Assembly (NCBI GenBank): GCA_900765185.1
Contig: CAAFQT010000062.1
Location: 1 to 29,996, forward strand
DNA length: 29,996 bases
Direction of reading: 5' to 3'
From: an uncultured Collinsella sp.
GTDB lineage: Bacteria > Actinomycetota > Coriobacteriia > Coriobacteriales > Coriobacteriaceae
Shown here: positions 16,212 through 24,603 of the stretch, in pieces
Layout: every line of letters begins with the position of its first letter
How positions within the stretch are numbered: position 1 is the stretch's first letter
Program-made: the position numbers and the translations under genes
Notes under the pieces: model-generated
Told to the model about the DNA's origin: nothing
The model's input: only the letters and a program-made list of their open reading frames with translations
Databases searched by the model: none

Positions 16212-16700
16212 ATGAAAGATCGCGATATACATCTGCGGTTGACGACGAGTTTTCTGACAATCTTCTGTATCGCCCTGGCGGTTCAAGCGCTATGTTGCGT
16301 GGTGTTGTTCGTTCATCTTGCGAACCTGTTGCTCATCGACGGTATCTCTGCGGTGAGCGGCGGATTTCTGCTCTTGTTTATGGTTAGCACGCTTTGCGAC
16401 GCTGCAACGTTTCTCCTGTTTACGATTCTGACGGCGAAAGTCAGGCATGAGGGTCGTCCTTTTGGTAAGTGGCAGACCAGGATTTTGGTCGCGGCTGGCC
16501 TCCTGATGTCGGTAAAAGCCGTCATCAGCATCATATGGCCGACGATTCAATTACCATACAGCAATGTTCTTGGAACGGCTGAGCCCGTGTTTCCCGAGTT
16601 TGATTTTCAATCGCTTTCTTACGGACTCGTTTTCTTTGCGTTGGCGGGGGTCTTTGAATACGGTAGGGTATTGCAGGAAGATGCAGACGAGATTCTCTAG
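16212..16700 (+). CDS. DUF2975 family membrane protein
   Basis: 162 residues with four probable membrane helices (about 12-34, 42-66, 88-110 and 130-152). Its size, the order of helices and the XRE gene right after it match the DUF2975 family (YoaS in Bacillus subtilis), whose function is unknown. The start at 16212 has a strong AAGGAGGAG ribosome site. The frame stays open further upstream, but no ribosome site supports an earlier start. It is divergent from the thioredoxin/secreted-protein genes across 161 AT-rich bases, which probably hold promoters for both directions though I cannot fix one. Confidence 0.75.
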   Translation: MKDRDIHLRLTTSFLTIFCIALAVQALCCVVLFVHLANLLLIDGISAVSGGFLLLFMVSTLCDAATFLLFTILTAKVRHEGRPFGKWQTRILVAAGLLMSVKAVISIIWPTIQLPYSNVLGTAEPVFPEFDFQSLSYGLVFFALAGVFEYGRVLQEDADEIL

Positions 16701-16711
16701 GGGGTGGCACG

Positions 16712-16963
16712 GTGCCGATTGTTATGCGTCTTGACCGCGTGATGGCGGACCGTAAAATCTCGTCGCAGGAACTTGCCGAAATCATTGGAATATCGCCTGT
16801 TAATCTGTCTCGAATTAAAACGGGAAGACTCAAGGGGATCCGCTTTTCTACACTTCAAGCAATGTGCGAGGCGCTTCATTGCAAGCCCGGCGACATCATC
16901 GATTGGATGGATGATGACGAGTACGCCGCAGCATTTGGTAAGTCGGACGGAACAATGCGTTAA
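16712..16963 (+). CDS. XRE-family helix-turn-helix regulator (YozG-like)
   Basis: An 83-residue single-domain DNA-binding protein. The helix-turn-helix lies around SSQELAEIIGISPVNLSRIKTG, followed by STLQAMCEALHCKPGDIIDW, the pattern of the small XRE regulators paired with DUF2975 genes. It starts with GTG at 16712, with GGGGTGG just upstream, 11 bases after the DUF2975 stop; an ATG at 16724 is an alternative. It probably regulates its own operon and perhaps the divergent genes. The final codons overlap a good -10 (TAAAAT, 16961-16966) for rsgA. Confidence 0.85.
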   Translation: MPIVMRLDRVMADRKISSQELAEIIGISPVNLSRIKTGRLKGIRFSTLQAMCEALHCKPGDIIDWMDDDEYAAAFGKSDGTMR

Positions 16964-17004
16964 AATACCTGCTCAGTTGTGTGGTTTTGTGCTGGGAGGC
17001 GTTT

Positions 17005-18189
17005 GTGGGCAAGGCTAAGGCTAAGGCGAAGAAAAAGACGACGGGGGCGCGGGCTAAGCGCGATCGTCGTCGGAAGCTTGCGACCGAAGCTCCCGCGTCT
17101 GCCGAGGAGCTGCTGGCAAGCGTGCCGGGGCTCGATGCGCTGCAGGATGTTCCGGCGTTTGATGACCTGCCGGTCGATGAAGCTCAGCAGGCTGCCTTTG
17201 ATGATTTCTGCGCACATGCCGAGGAGCCCGAGCAGATGCAGCTTGGCGCCGTGGTGCGCTTGGATCGTGGGTTTCCACTGGTGGCGACCGCCGACGATAC
17301 CTTCCGCGCCGAGCATGCCGTGGGGTTTGCCAAGTCGCGCGGTGAGGACGAGGTCCTGCTACCTGCCGTGGGCGATCGTGTGGCGGTGCGCCGCGCTCCC
17401 GGGCACGATATGGGCGTGATTGAGTGTGTGCTGCCGCGCCGTACGAGCTTTGAGCGTTGGCGCGGCCGTGCCCGCGGAGAGCGCCAGGTGCTCTGCTCCA
17501 ACGTGGATAGCGTGCTAATCGTGCAGGCGCTCGGTGCCGGCGAGGTGCTGCTCGACCGTGTGGCGCGCTCGCTGGTGTTGGCGCTCGACTGCGATGCCGA
17601 ACCGGTGGTGGTACTCACCAAAGCTGACCGTTGCGATGCCGAGGAGCTCGAGCGCGATCTGGACCGCGTGCGCCGCCTGGTGGGTCCGGACGTGCGCGTG
17701 ATCGTGACGTCCTCTGCCGAGGGCCGCGGCCTGGACGAGGTCCGTGCCTGCGTGCCTGTCGGGAGCTGCGCCATGATTCTGGGCGAGTCGGGTGCCGGCA
17801 AGTCGACGCTGCTCAATGCACTGCTGGGCCACGATACGTTGGCGACCGGCGGTGTGCGCGAACGCGACGACCAGGGCCGTCACACTACCGTCGCGCGCGT
17901 GATGGTGGCGCTGCCGGGCGACGCCGGCGTGATCGCCGATGCCCCGGGTCTGCGCAGTTTGCCGCTCGTGGGACATGAGCGGGGTCTGGCGCGCGCCTTC
18001 CCCGAGATTGTCGAGGCATCGCGTGCGTGCCGATTTGGCGATTGCACGCATGTCCATGAGCCGGGTTGCGCCGTTCGCGAGGCCGAAGACGCCGGGCAGA
18101 TCGACAGCCTGCGTCTGGAAACGTTCCAAAACCTGGCGTCATCCATGCGCGTGAGTGCTCAAATGCTCGATCCCGATGTCCATCTGTAA
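17005..18189 (+). CDS. rsgA: Small-subunit ribosome biogenesis GTPase RsgA
   Basis: A 394-residue circularly permuted GTPase that acts late in 30S subunit maturation. The OB-fold (about 75-150) precedes the G domain, whose motifs come in permuted order: TKAD (205-208, G4), SSAEG (G5), GESGAGKST (260-268, G1) and DAPG (312-315, G3). The C-terminal zinc knuckle CRFGDCTHVHEPGC supplies Cys342, Cys347, His349 and Cys355. The GTG start at 17005 has GGGAGG five bases upstream; an earlier GTG at 16981 lacks one. The protein is about 80 residues longer than usual at the N-terminus, first lysine/arginine-rich, then acidic. Confidence 0.93.
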   Translation: MGKAKAKAKKKTTGARAKRDRRRKLATEAPASAEELLASVPGLDALQDVPAFDDLPVDEAQQAAFDDFCAHAEEPEQMQLGAVVRLDRGFPLVATADDTFRAEHAVGFAKSRGEDEVLLPAVGDRVAVRRAPGHDMGVIECVLPRRTSFERWRGRARGERQVLCSNVDSVLIVQALGAGEVLLDRVARSLVLALDCDAEPVVVLTKADRCDAEELERDLDRVRRLVGPDVRVIVTSSAEGRGLDEVRACVPVGSCAMILGESGAGKSTLLNALLGHDTLATGGVRERDDQGRHTTVARVMVALPGDAGVIADAPGLRSLPLVGHERGLARAFPEIVEASRACRFGDCTHVHEPGCAVREAEDAGQIDSLRLETFQNLASSMRVSAQMLDPDVHL

Positions 18190-18207
18190 TTGATTTTTCC
18201 TATGACA

Positions 18208-18241
18208 GCCGTCTCCCAACTGTTCGGGAGACGGCTTTTTT
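18208..18241 (+). terminator. Terminator of rsgA
   Basis: A perfect 10-bp stem (18208-18217 with 18226-18235, eight-base loop) is followed by six T residues. It lies 18 bases after the rsgA stop and separates it from the pilus operon. Confidence 0.94.
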
Positions 18242-18313
18242 GCTGCGGAAAAGCCTCGAAACATGCAGTTTGCTGACGTGTCGACCAAAACCTTGCCACG
18301 AGCTTGACGGGCT

Positions 18314-18344
18314 GGTCAGCTTTTGGTCAGCGATTGGTTTGACA
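18314..18344 (+). promoter_or_regulatory. Tandem 11-bp repeats and -35 box before the Tad operon
   Basis: GGTCAGC at 18314 and 18325 and the related GGTTTGA at 18336 are spaced exactly 11 bp apart, each preceded by T. The last unit overlaps a consensus -35, TTGACA (18339-18344). There is no good -10 at 16-18 bases, which suggests that an activator binding the repeats on one DNA face helps the polymerase. The rest of the 18242-18441 gap shows nothing else clear. Confidence 0.4.
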
Positions 18345-18441
18345 TCGAAAACCAAGATCGCGATTGCGCCGCTTTGCGCTCTGACCGCCCAGACAATGGT
18401 GGTACGGGCATTCGCCCGGCACTGCCATGAGAGGAGCGGCC

Positions 18442-19101
18442 GTGAACAAGAGCAAGCGCATCGCCATCAGTCTGGTCGCGGGCGTGCTCGCTGCGCTGCT
18501 CTGCATGGCTTACGGCTCGTCGATCCGCTCACGAGCCGAACAGGTCCAGGCTGAGACCTTGGCCAAGTACGGTGGCGATCGCGTCGAGGTATGCGTCGCG
18601 GCGCGCGATATCGATGTGGGCGAGGCCCTCGATGAGACCAATGTCATAACCCAGGAATGGCTGACAAGTCTGCTGCCGCGTGACGCGGCGACCGAGCTGC
18701 GCCAGGTGCGCGGCGACGTGACGACTTCGCGTATTCCCAAAAACGCCGTGATCTGCAATGTCTACACCAAGGCCGAGAGCCGCAAGCTCGAGGTGCCTAA
18801 GGGCAAGGTCGCCGTTTCGGTGGCGGTCGATGCCGAGCACTCGGTCGGCGGTGCTACGGGCGTGGGCAGCTACGTGGATGTGTATGTGCAAAAAGACGGC
18901 GTAACCGATCGGCTGTGCGGCGCGTACGTGATCGATACCAGTGTGGATTCCGGTGCCACGCGCGAGGGCAAGATCGAATGGGTGACGCTGGCGGCTGACC
19001 CCGAAGACGTCAAGGAACTGCTGGGAGCCTCGGGCAAGGGAACGGTCAGCTTGACGATTCCCGCCACGGCGCGCGGCAAAAAGAGCGGAGGCGACGAGTG
19101 A
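18442..19101 (+). CDS. cpaB: Flp pilus assembly protein CpaB/RcpC
   Basis: 219 residues. An N-terminal membrane anchor (about 6-24) is followed by an SAF domain (VEVCVAARDIDVGEALDETNV), then a RcpC-like beta-rich domain (VSVAVDAEHSVGG with GSYVDVYVQKDG). The protein is extracytoplasmic and its role in Tad pilus assembly is structural. The GTG at 18442 is preferred because AGGAG stands nine bases upstream; the in-frame ATG at 18427 lies before that site. It is the first gene of the Tad operon, and its stop overlaps the next start. Confidence 0.86.
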   Translation: MNKSKRIAISLVAGVLAALLCMAYGSSIRSRAEQVQAETLAKYGGDRVEVCVAARDIDVGEALDETNVITQEWLTSLLPRDAATELRQVRGDVTTSRIPKNAVICNVYTKAESRKLEVPKGKVAVSVAVDAEHSVGGATGVGSYVDVYVQKDGVTDRLCGAYVIDTSVDSGATREGKIEWVTLAADPEDVKELLGASGKGTVSLTIPATARGKKSGGDE

Positions 19102-20750
19102 TGAAGGCGATCTGGCTTGCGTGCTGCGCGTGCGGCGATTACGGGCTGCTACAGCAGGAAGTCGAGGGTCGCGATGTGGGCGCGCAGGTGCTTCGCGTGG
19201 GCGACCTGGACGGGCTGGTATCCATGGCGCGGGCGTTTCCGTCGCGCCGCGGTGCTGCCATCATCGCGGCGTCTCTGTTCGATACCGAAGACGTGCGGAA
19301 GACCGTTGCGCGCCTGACGGCCGAGGGCCGTGTGAGTCGTGTCGTCGTGTTGATCGAGACGCTCGACCCGTCGGATATCGAAGGGCTGTTTCGCGCAGGG
19401 GCGACCGAGGTCATCGCTGCGCACAGTTTGTGCGGCAACGGGCGCGCGGGTGAGGGAACGGTTGATTCCGATCGGCGCATGACGATTGAGCCCGATGCTT
19501 TTGCTGATAGGGAACCCGGGGCGCCTCGCGCTACAAGAGGCCCGCGTGTTGATGAATATGGAAAAGCGGAAGCCGAGCATGGTCGGCGCCCCCGGGACCC
19601 CCTTGCATACGATGACGCTGGAGGGCCGGTACAGCATGCTGGCGACTCCCCGGCTGTAGATTTGGGATACGTGCACGGCGTGAATCTGGCGGATGAACTC
19701 GACGAAGTTGAGGGCTTTGCCGGGTGCGGCGAGTTGTCGCTGATGCAGCATGAGCAGATTGTGCAGAACGAGCCTGCCTCGCAGACCGAACAAGCTGCCA
19801 TGCCGGCTTGGACGCAGCGTGTGGTTGCGGCGGGGGGGACGGGGACGCTGCCGCCGACGCCCGCCCCGCCGCCTCCGATGCCGCCGGCAGACGCTGCCGC
19901 TTCGCCGCACCGAGCTCCGGTCATCTGCGCCATTTCGGGTTCGGGCGGTTGCGGCAAGTCGACGATCGTTGCCACCATGGCACACACATCGTCGCTGTTG
20001 GGCTTGCGTGCCGCCGTGCTCGACCTGGACCTGATGTTTGGAAACCTTTACGACTTGTTAGGCGTCGATGCTCCGCGCGATATGGCGGCACTTATCGAGC
20101 CGTCGGCGGCGGGCGTCCTCGCCGAGCCAGATATCGTAGCCGCATCGATGCGCGTGGCGCCGGGCGTTACGCTCTGGGGTCCCGTCGCGGCGCCCGAGCA
20201 AGCCGAGCTCATGGCACGTCCGGTGGAGCTACTGCTTGATGTTCTGCGTCGCGAATCCGACGTGGTCTTTGTCGACACCTCGGTCTTTTGGGGTGATGCC
20301 GTGGCGGCTGCGGTGGCGGCGAGCGACCGCTGCCTGGTCGTTGGCGATGCGGCGGTGTCGTCCGCGACATCGGCGTCGCGCGTCATTGAACTGGCAAGTC
20401 GAGTGGGTGTGCCGCGCACGCGCATGAGCGCCGTGTTCAACCGGTTCGGTGCGCGCGGGGCAGACGAGGACGTCGCCATGCGCTTTGAGATTGCCTGTGC
20501 GTTGAGCTCCAAGATTCATATCGCCGATGGCGGGCAGGATCTCGCCGCGCTCATGGCGTTTGGACGCGCTGACGAGGCAGTGGGGCAGACCAGCGCTTTT
20601 GCGACCAGCGTGCGCGAGGCTACGCGCGAGATGCTCGTGGAACTGGGGTGCGCCGTCGGCCCTTGGAGCGATATGGTCGCCGACCGTGCAACGCGTACCG
20701 AGCGCCCGCGTATCCGCCTTCCCTGGTCGCGCGAGGGTGATCAGCGATGA
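19101..20750 (+). CDS. cpaE: TadZ/CpaE-like pilus-localising ATPase
   Basis: 549 residues. The N-terminal part (about 1-115) resembles a degenerate receiver domain, as in TadZ/CpaE. A long, poorly conserved linker follows, ending in a proline-rich run near residue 250. The ParA/MinD-like domain begins about 272, with a P-loop GSGGCGKST (280-288) and DLDLMFGN, then FVDTSVFWGD as the Walker B region. This family places the Tad machine at its site in the cell. ATG at 19101 overlaps the cpaB stop (TGATG) and has GGAGG upstream. The linker is longer than usual. Confidence 0.87.
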   Translation: MKAIWLACCACGDYGLLQQEVEGRDVGAQVLRVGDLDGLVSMARAFPSRRGAAIIAASLFDTEDVRKTVARLTAEGRVSRVVVLIETLDPSDIEGLFRAGATEVIAAHSLCGNGRAGEGTVDSDRRMTIEPDAFADREPGAPRATRGPRVDEYGKAEAEHGRRPRDPLAYDDAGGPVQHAGDSPAVDLGYVHGVNLADELDEVEGFAGCGELSLMQHEQIVQNEPASQTEQAAMPAWTQRVVAAGGTGTLPPTPAPPPPMPPADAAASPHRAPVICAISGSGGCGKSTIVATMAHTSSLLGLRAAVLDLDLMFGNLYDLLGVDAPRDMAALIEPSAAGVLAEPDIVAASMRVAPGVTLWGPVAAPEQAELMARPVELLLDVLRRESDVVFVDTSVFWGDAVAAAVAASDRCLVVGDAAVSSATSASRVIELASRVGVPRTRMSAVFNRFGARGADEDVAMRFEIACALSSKIHIADGGQDLAALMAFGRADEAVGQTSAFATSVREATREMLVELGCAVGPWSDMVADRATRTERPRIRLPWSREGDQR

Positions 20751-22075
20751 GTCTGCAAACGAGGATTAAGGCTGCCGGCGCTGCAGCGGCGGCAGCGCCT
20801 GTAGATGCGGGGCGTCGCCGCGCGGTGAAACGACGCACCAAGCGCGCCGTGATGGACCGCATGGGTTACGACGAAGTGGCGCGTATCAGCGCCTATATCG
20901 ACCCGGCACTTGCCCGCTCGGAATTGCGTCCCGCGGTGGAGGCGGCGCTCAATGTTGAGGAACCGACCGATCTCGCGACGCCCGAGCGCGAGACCATCAT
21001 CGACGAGATTTTGGATGACGTGGTGGGCTTGGGGCCGTTGCAGCCGCTCATCGAGGACGACACCGTTACCGAGATCATGATCAACGGCTGCCGCTCGGCT
21101 TTCTTTGAACGCGGCGGCGTCTTGTACCCCATCGAGCATGCGTTTGAGGATGATGAGCAGATCCGTGTGCTTATCGACCGCATCATCTCGCCACTTGGCC
21201 GCCGTATCGACGAACGCAGCCCCATCGTCAACGCCCGCCTCAAAACGGGCTATCGCGTCAACGCGGTGATTCCGCCTGTGGCGATTGACGGACCGATTCT
21301 CACCATCCGAAAGTTCTCGGACCGCATCTGCTCACTGGACGAGCTTGTGGGGCTGGGGTCGCTGCCGCTTTGGTATGCGCAGCTGCTGTCGTGCGCGGTG
21401 TCGCTGCGACAGGACCTGGCGGTTGCGGGAGGCACGGGATCTGGTAAGACCACCCTGCTCAACGCGTTGTCATGCGAGATTTCCACCGGCGAGCGCATCG
21501 TGACGATCGAGGACTCTGCCGAGCTCAAGTTTGCGCATCATCCGCACGTGGTGCGCCTAGAGGCGCGCGAGGCTTCAATTGAGGGTGAGGGTGCGGTGAC
21601 GATTCGCGACCTAGTAACTAATGCCCTGCGCATGCGCCCCGACCGCATCGTGGTGGGCGAGGTGCGTGGTGCCGAGTGCTGCGACATGTTGCAGGCCATG
21701 AACACGGGCCACGACGGGTCGCTCACCACACTTCATGCGGGCTCAGAACAGGAGACCGTGGTGCGTCTGACGTTGCTTGCACGTTATGGCATCGATCTGC
21801 CGAGCGAGCTCATCGAGGAGCAGATTGCCATGGCGCTCGACGGCATCGTGATGTCTGAGCGCCACGCCGATGGCAGGCGTTTCGTCTCCTCGTATTCGGG
21901 AGTGCGTCGCGCCGCGTCGGGCGGCGTAGAGCTCGAGCGCTATGTGACTTTCGATGCCGCCGAGCGCACCTGGACGCTTGACCGCGAGCCGCCGTTTATC
22001 GCAGAAGGCCTGCGGTCGGGGACGCTCACACAAGAGGAGGTGGACGAATGGAGGTCGCTGTGCCCCTCGTCGTAG
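20747..22075 (+). CDS. cpaF: Tad secretion ATPase TadA/CpaF
   Basis: A 442-residue type II/IV secretion ATPase that drives pilin polymerisation. N-terminal helices lead to the N-domain (ILDDVVGLGPLQPLIEDDTVTEIMING, starting about 88). Then come Walker A GGTGSGKTT (228-236), the Asp box IVTIEDSAEL (251-260), Walker B RIVVGEVRG (300-308) and the His box TGHDGSLTTLHA (320-331). All catalytic motifs are intact. It overlaps cpaE by four bases (ATGA) and tadB by 28. Confidence 0.95.
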   Translation: MSLQTRIKAAGAAAAAAPVDAGRRRAVKRRTKRAVMDRMGYDEVARISAYIDPALARSELRPAVEAALNVEEPTDLATPERETIIDEILDDVVGLGPLQPLIEDDTVTEIMINGCRSAFFERGGVLYPIEHAFEDDEQIRVLIDRIISPLGRRIDERSPIVNARLKTGYRVNAVIPPVAIDGPILTIRKFSDRICSLDELVGLGSLPLWYAQLLSCAVSLRQDLAVAGGTGSGKTTLLNALSCEISTGERIVTIEDSAELKFAHHPHVVRLEAREASIEGEGAVTIRDLVTNALRMRPDRIVVGEVRGAECCDMLQAMNTGHDGSLTTLHAGSEQETVVRLTLLARYGIDLPSELIEEQIAMALDGIVMSERHADGRRFVSSYSGVRRAASGGVELERYVTFDAAERTWTLDREPPFIAEGLRSGTLTQEEVDEWRSLCPSS

Positions 22076-22974
22076 GGGGTTTAGCAGCGTTTTCTGTCGC
22101 GACGGCGTGCGGGGCGGAACCTCGTGTGCCGCAGATACCGCCGGCGGAGCTGGCGCGTCAGGTGCTCGAGACGGTGGCAGAGAAACTGCCGCGTGAGCTG
22201 GTGGAAAACGATCTGCTGAAAAAGATCGCCCGTTCGTGGGCATCGCTGGCTCCGGCGCATCGCCTTGGCCTCGTGATCGAGGATGCTTCGGGGCGTTTGG
22301 CGTTTCTGCTGCTATCGAGCGGTGTCTGCTGCGTTTTACTAACGATGGTGTCGTTATCGCCCCTCGGATTTGCCTTGGGACTTGTTGCTCCGATTGCCGT
22401 TGGCGCCGCTCGGGATGGCTTTGAGAGCCGGCGCGAGCAACACGATGCAGAAGAGGCCATGCCCGAGGCGTTTACCGCACTTTCCATGTCGCTTGCCTCG
22501 GGACATTCGCTGGCCCAGGGCATGCGCTTTGTGGGCGCTCATGCGCAAGAGCCGGTGCATACCGAGTTTTTGCGGGTGGCGGCGGCGATCGATTGCGGCA
22601 TCTCGGCGACCGACGCGCTCGATGACTTGCTCGTGCGCATCGACGCCCCCGGCCTTTCGCTTGTGACCTTGGCGCTTAAGGTGTCTCAGCGCACCGGTGC
22701 TCCGCTTGCCGACTTACTGTCCGAGGCGTCGAGCATGGTGGGGGAGCGCATTGAGCTCAAGCGCCGCCTGGATGTTAAGACGTCGCAGGCTCGCATGTCT
22801 GCGCATATGGTCGCGGCGATGCCGGCGGGCATGTGCGCGGTGTTGGCGCTGCTTTCGGCAGATTTTCGTCGCGGTCTTGCGACGCCTGCCGGCGCGGGCG
22901 CTGTGGTGCTGGGTCTTGCCCTCAACGCCGTTGCCCTGGTGGTTATCAGACGCATTATGCGGGTGGAGCTATGA
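22048..22974 (+). CDS. tadB: Tad inner-membrane platform protein TadB
   Basis: 308 residues with a type II secretion F domain (about 140-280, from EAMPEAFTALSMSLASGHSL through VGERIELKRRLDVKTSQARMSAHM). Membrane helices flank it (about 88-125 and 255-303). With TadC it forms the membrane platform on which the CpaF motor acts. The start at 22048 has an AGAGGAGGTGG ribosome site inside the end of cpaF. Confidence 0.9.
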   Translation: MEVAVPLVVGGLAAFSVATACGAEPRVPQIPPAELARQVLETVAEKLPRELVENDLLKKIARSWASLAPAHRLGLVIEDASGRLAFLLLSSGVCCVLLTMVSLSPLGFALGLVAPIAVGAARDGFESRREQHDAEEAMPEAFTALSMSLASGHSLAQGMRFVGAHAQEPVHTEFLRVAAAIDCGISATDALDDLLVRIDAPGLSLVTLALKVSQRTGAPLADLLSEASSMVGERIELKRRLDVKTSQARMSAHMVAAMPAGMCAVLALLSADFRRGLATPAGAGAVVLGLALNAVALVVIRRIMRVEL

Positions 22975-23612
22975 GCGCCCCGGTTGCAGTTGCGGCTTGC
23001 CTGTGCGCCCTGAGTGTATTTGTCGCGACGGGTTTGGATCGGGCGGATGCACGCAAGATCGCAGGGGCCTGCAAGCGCGAGGCGGTGCTGGTCGCTGCCG
23101 CGGGTCGCTCGGTGGTCGATGCTTTTACCGCGCGAGTGAAGGGCGCGGTTGGAGTGGGCGGCCCGGCGCGAGTGTCGCTCGGCGAAGTGTCCGAGATGAT
23201 CGATGTTGTGCGCTTGGGTCTTTCGGCCGGCCTTTCGTTTGATGCGGCGCTTGAGATTTTCTGCGCCAACCGCCGGTCGGTGCTGGCTCTTCGCCTTGAG
23301 CGGGCCTGCATGGCGTGGCAGGTGGGCGTGGGTACGCGTGAGGACGAGTTGTTGGCCGCCGCGCGCGACCTGGACGTGCGAGCGCTCGAGACCTTTGCCA
23401 TCACGGTGGGGCAGGCACTCGCCCTGGGTGCCCCACTTTCCGAGACGCTGGCCGCTCAAAGTCGCGAGATCCGTGCGGCTCATCGCGCCGCGGTCGAGCA
23501 CGAGATTGAGCGTGCGCCCGTCAAGCTGCTGATTCCCACCGGCACGCTCATCTTGCCGGCGTTGCTTCTGTCCATATTGGGCCCGCTGCTGGGAGCAGGC
23601 GGGATGATGTAG
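22971..23612 (+). CDS. tadC: Tad inner-membrane platform protein TadC
   Basis: 213 residues. It has an N-terminal helix, then a T2SF-like domain (VSLGEVSEMIDVVRLGLSAGLSFDAALEIF from about 68, ETFAITVGQALALGAPLSETL around 140), and a C-terminal helix (PTGTLILPALLLSILGPLL). It is shorter than many TadC proteins. ATG at 22971 overlaps the tadB stop by four bases. The frame is open 46 codons further upstream, inside tadB, but that part is arginine/cysteine-rich and not TadC-like. Confidence 0.86.
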   Translation: MSAPVAVAACLCALSVFVATGLDRADARKIAGACKREAVLVAAAGRSVVDAFTARVKGAVGVGGPARVSLGEVSEMIDVVRLGLSAGLSFDAALEIFCANRRSVLALRLERACMAWQVGVGTREDELLAAARDLDVRALETFAITVGQALALGAPLSETLAAQSREIRAAHRAAVEHEIERAPVKLLIPTGTLILPALLLSILGPLLGAGGMM

Positions 23613-23622
23613 GGAGGAATAC

Positions 23623-23856
23623 ATGAACACGATGACTGACGCTGCTGGCAAGGTCCAGGGCTGGGCGTTTTGCCGGGCGGCACATGTTCGTCAGCGCGCC
23701 AAGGAGCTACTGCAGGAGGAGAGTGCGCAGGGCACCACCGAATACGCCATCTTGGTCGGCGTGCTCGTGGTGATCGCCATCATTGCCATTGTCGCATTTA
23801 AGGGCAAGGTCCAAGATCTATGGAACGCTATCAGCGAGGGCATCAACAGCCTGTAG
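23623..23856 (+). CDS. flp: Flp-type major pilin
   Basis: A 77-residue prepilin. A long charged leader ends EESA, then the processed region QGTTEYAILVGVLVVIAIIAIVAF forms the hydrophobic pilin helix, followed by a short tail. Cleavage after Ala35 puts Glu40-Tyr41 at +5/+6, as in Flp pilins. AGGGAGG lies just before the start, 10 bases after tadC. It is probably the main pilus subunit. Confidence 0.88.
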   Translation: MNTMTDAAGKVQGWAFCRAAHVRQRAKELLQEESAQGTTEYAILVGVLVVIAIIAIVAFKGKVQDLWNAISEGINSL

Positions 23857-24383
23857 AGGGTAGGCGGCCTGCCGGCGCACTGCTGGTGTTTGCCTGTGCG
23901 GTTGTGGCGGTGGCAGTGGCGGTTTGGGGGCTTAACGCCGCGCGGCAGCAGCGTCCTGGGGCCGCCTTCGATTCGGGCTCAGATTCGGCGGTGGCGTCTC
24001 AAAAAGATGAGATGCGAGATGCGGACGATTCGGATGTCGCTGTCACGGCGCAAACCTTTCTGCGGACGCTCGACAAGCGGTCTGGCACTGCGACGGATTC
24101 GCCTGAGGGCAACGCGATTGCGGTCCGGCTTGCATGGTCCGAAGACCGACCGATGACCGAAGCGGCGGCGGATATGATGCGTGCCTATCGCGAGGTGCCA
24201 ACGGCCCAGCTCGCCCTGAGCGGCTATCTCGATATTAAGGGCAACGTATGGGGCGCCATCGTGCGCGATGGGCGCGGCTGGGTCGATATGGTGACGGTTG
24301 CCGCGGATGCTGGCGATGCTTCGTGTCGTCTGCGCGCCGTGCGTCTGGTCCCGCAAACAATAAGCTCAAAGGAGGGATCGTGA
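23820..24383 (+). CDS. Single-pass membrane protein of the Tad operon, unknown function
   Basis: 187 residues, not recognised. An Arg-rich start leads to one hydrophobic helix (about 19-40), then a polar extracytoplasmic domain with one cysteine. Orientation (positive N-terminus inside) suggests a surface or periplasm-like domain. The start at 23820 overlaps the end of the pilin gene by 37 bases and has only a weak ribosome site; a GTG start near 23886 cannot be excluded but would cut the helix. Its position between pilin-like genes suggests an accessory pilus role. Confidence 0.65.
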   Translation: MERYQRGHQQPVEGRRPAGALLVFACAVVAVAVAVWGLNAARQQRPGAAFDSGSDSAVASQKDEMRDADDSDVAVTAQTFLRTLDKRSGTATDSPEGNAIAVRLAWSEDRPMTEAAADMMRAYREVPTAQLALSGYLDIKGNVWGAIVRDGRGWVDMVTVAADAGDASCRLRAVRLVPQTISSKEGS

Positions 24384-24384
24384 A

Positions 24385-24603
24385 ATGCATGGCGTTCTGC
24401 GTGAGGAATCTGCCCAAGCGACGGTCGAATACGCCATCGTCACGGTGGCGCTGTTATCGATCGTGCTGGCGATTGTGGGACTTTGGCGTGCTGGCACCGA
24501 TGGACACTTGGCGGCGCTGGTTGAGCGGGCGGCATCCCATGGCGTTGCCTCGACGTCGGTTATCGACGCCGCTGCGGGCGCTAAGGACATCGCGTTGTAT
24601 TGA
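24385..24603 (+). CDS. Small pilin-like (TadE/Flp-type) protein
   Basis: 72 residues: leader MHGVLREESA, then QATVEYAIVTVALLSIVLAIVGLW, a hydrophobic helix with Glu15-Tyr16 at +5/+6 after a presumed cut following Ala10. A short polar tail completes it. AGGAGG eight bases upstream supports the start, one base after the preceding stop. It is probably a minor pilin or a second Flp-like subunit. Confidence 0.82.
   Translation: MHGVLREESAQATVEYAIVTVALLSIVLAIVGLWRAGTDGHLAALVERAASHGVASTSVIDAAAGAKDIALY

Noticed and set aside
22833..22970. Upstream extension of tadC
   Set aside because: It lies inside tadB; the overlapping ATGA start at 22971 matches the operon's coupling style.
24248..24538. N-terminal extension of the TadE-like gene
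   Set aside because: It covers two other genes in other frames and is an Arg/Trp-rich artefact.
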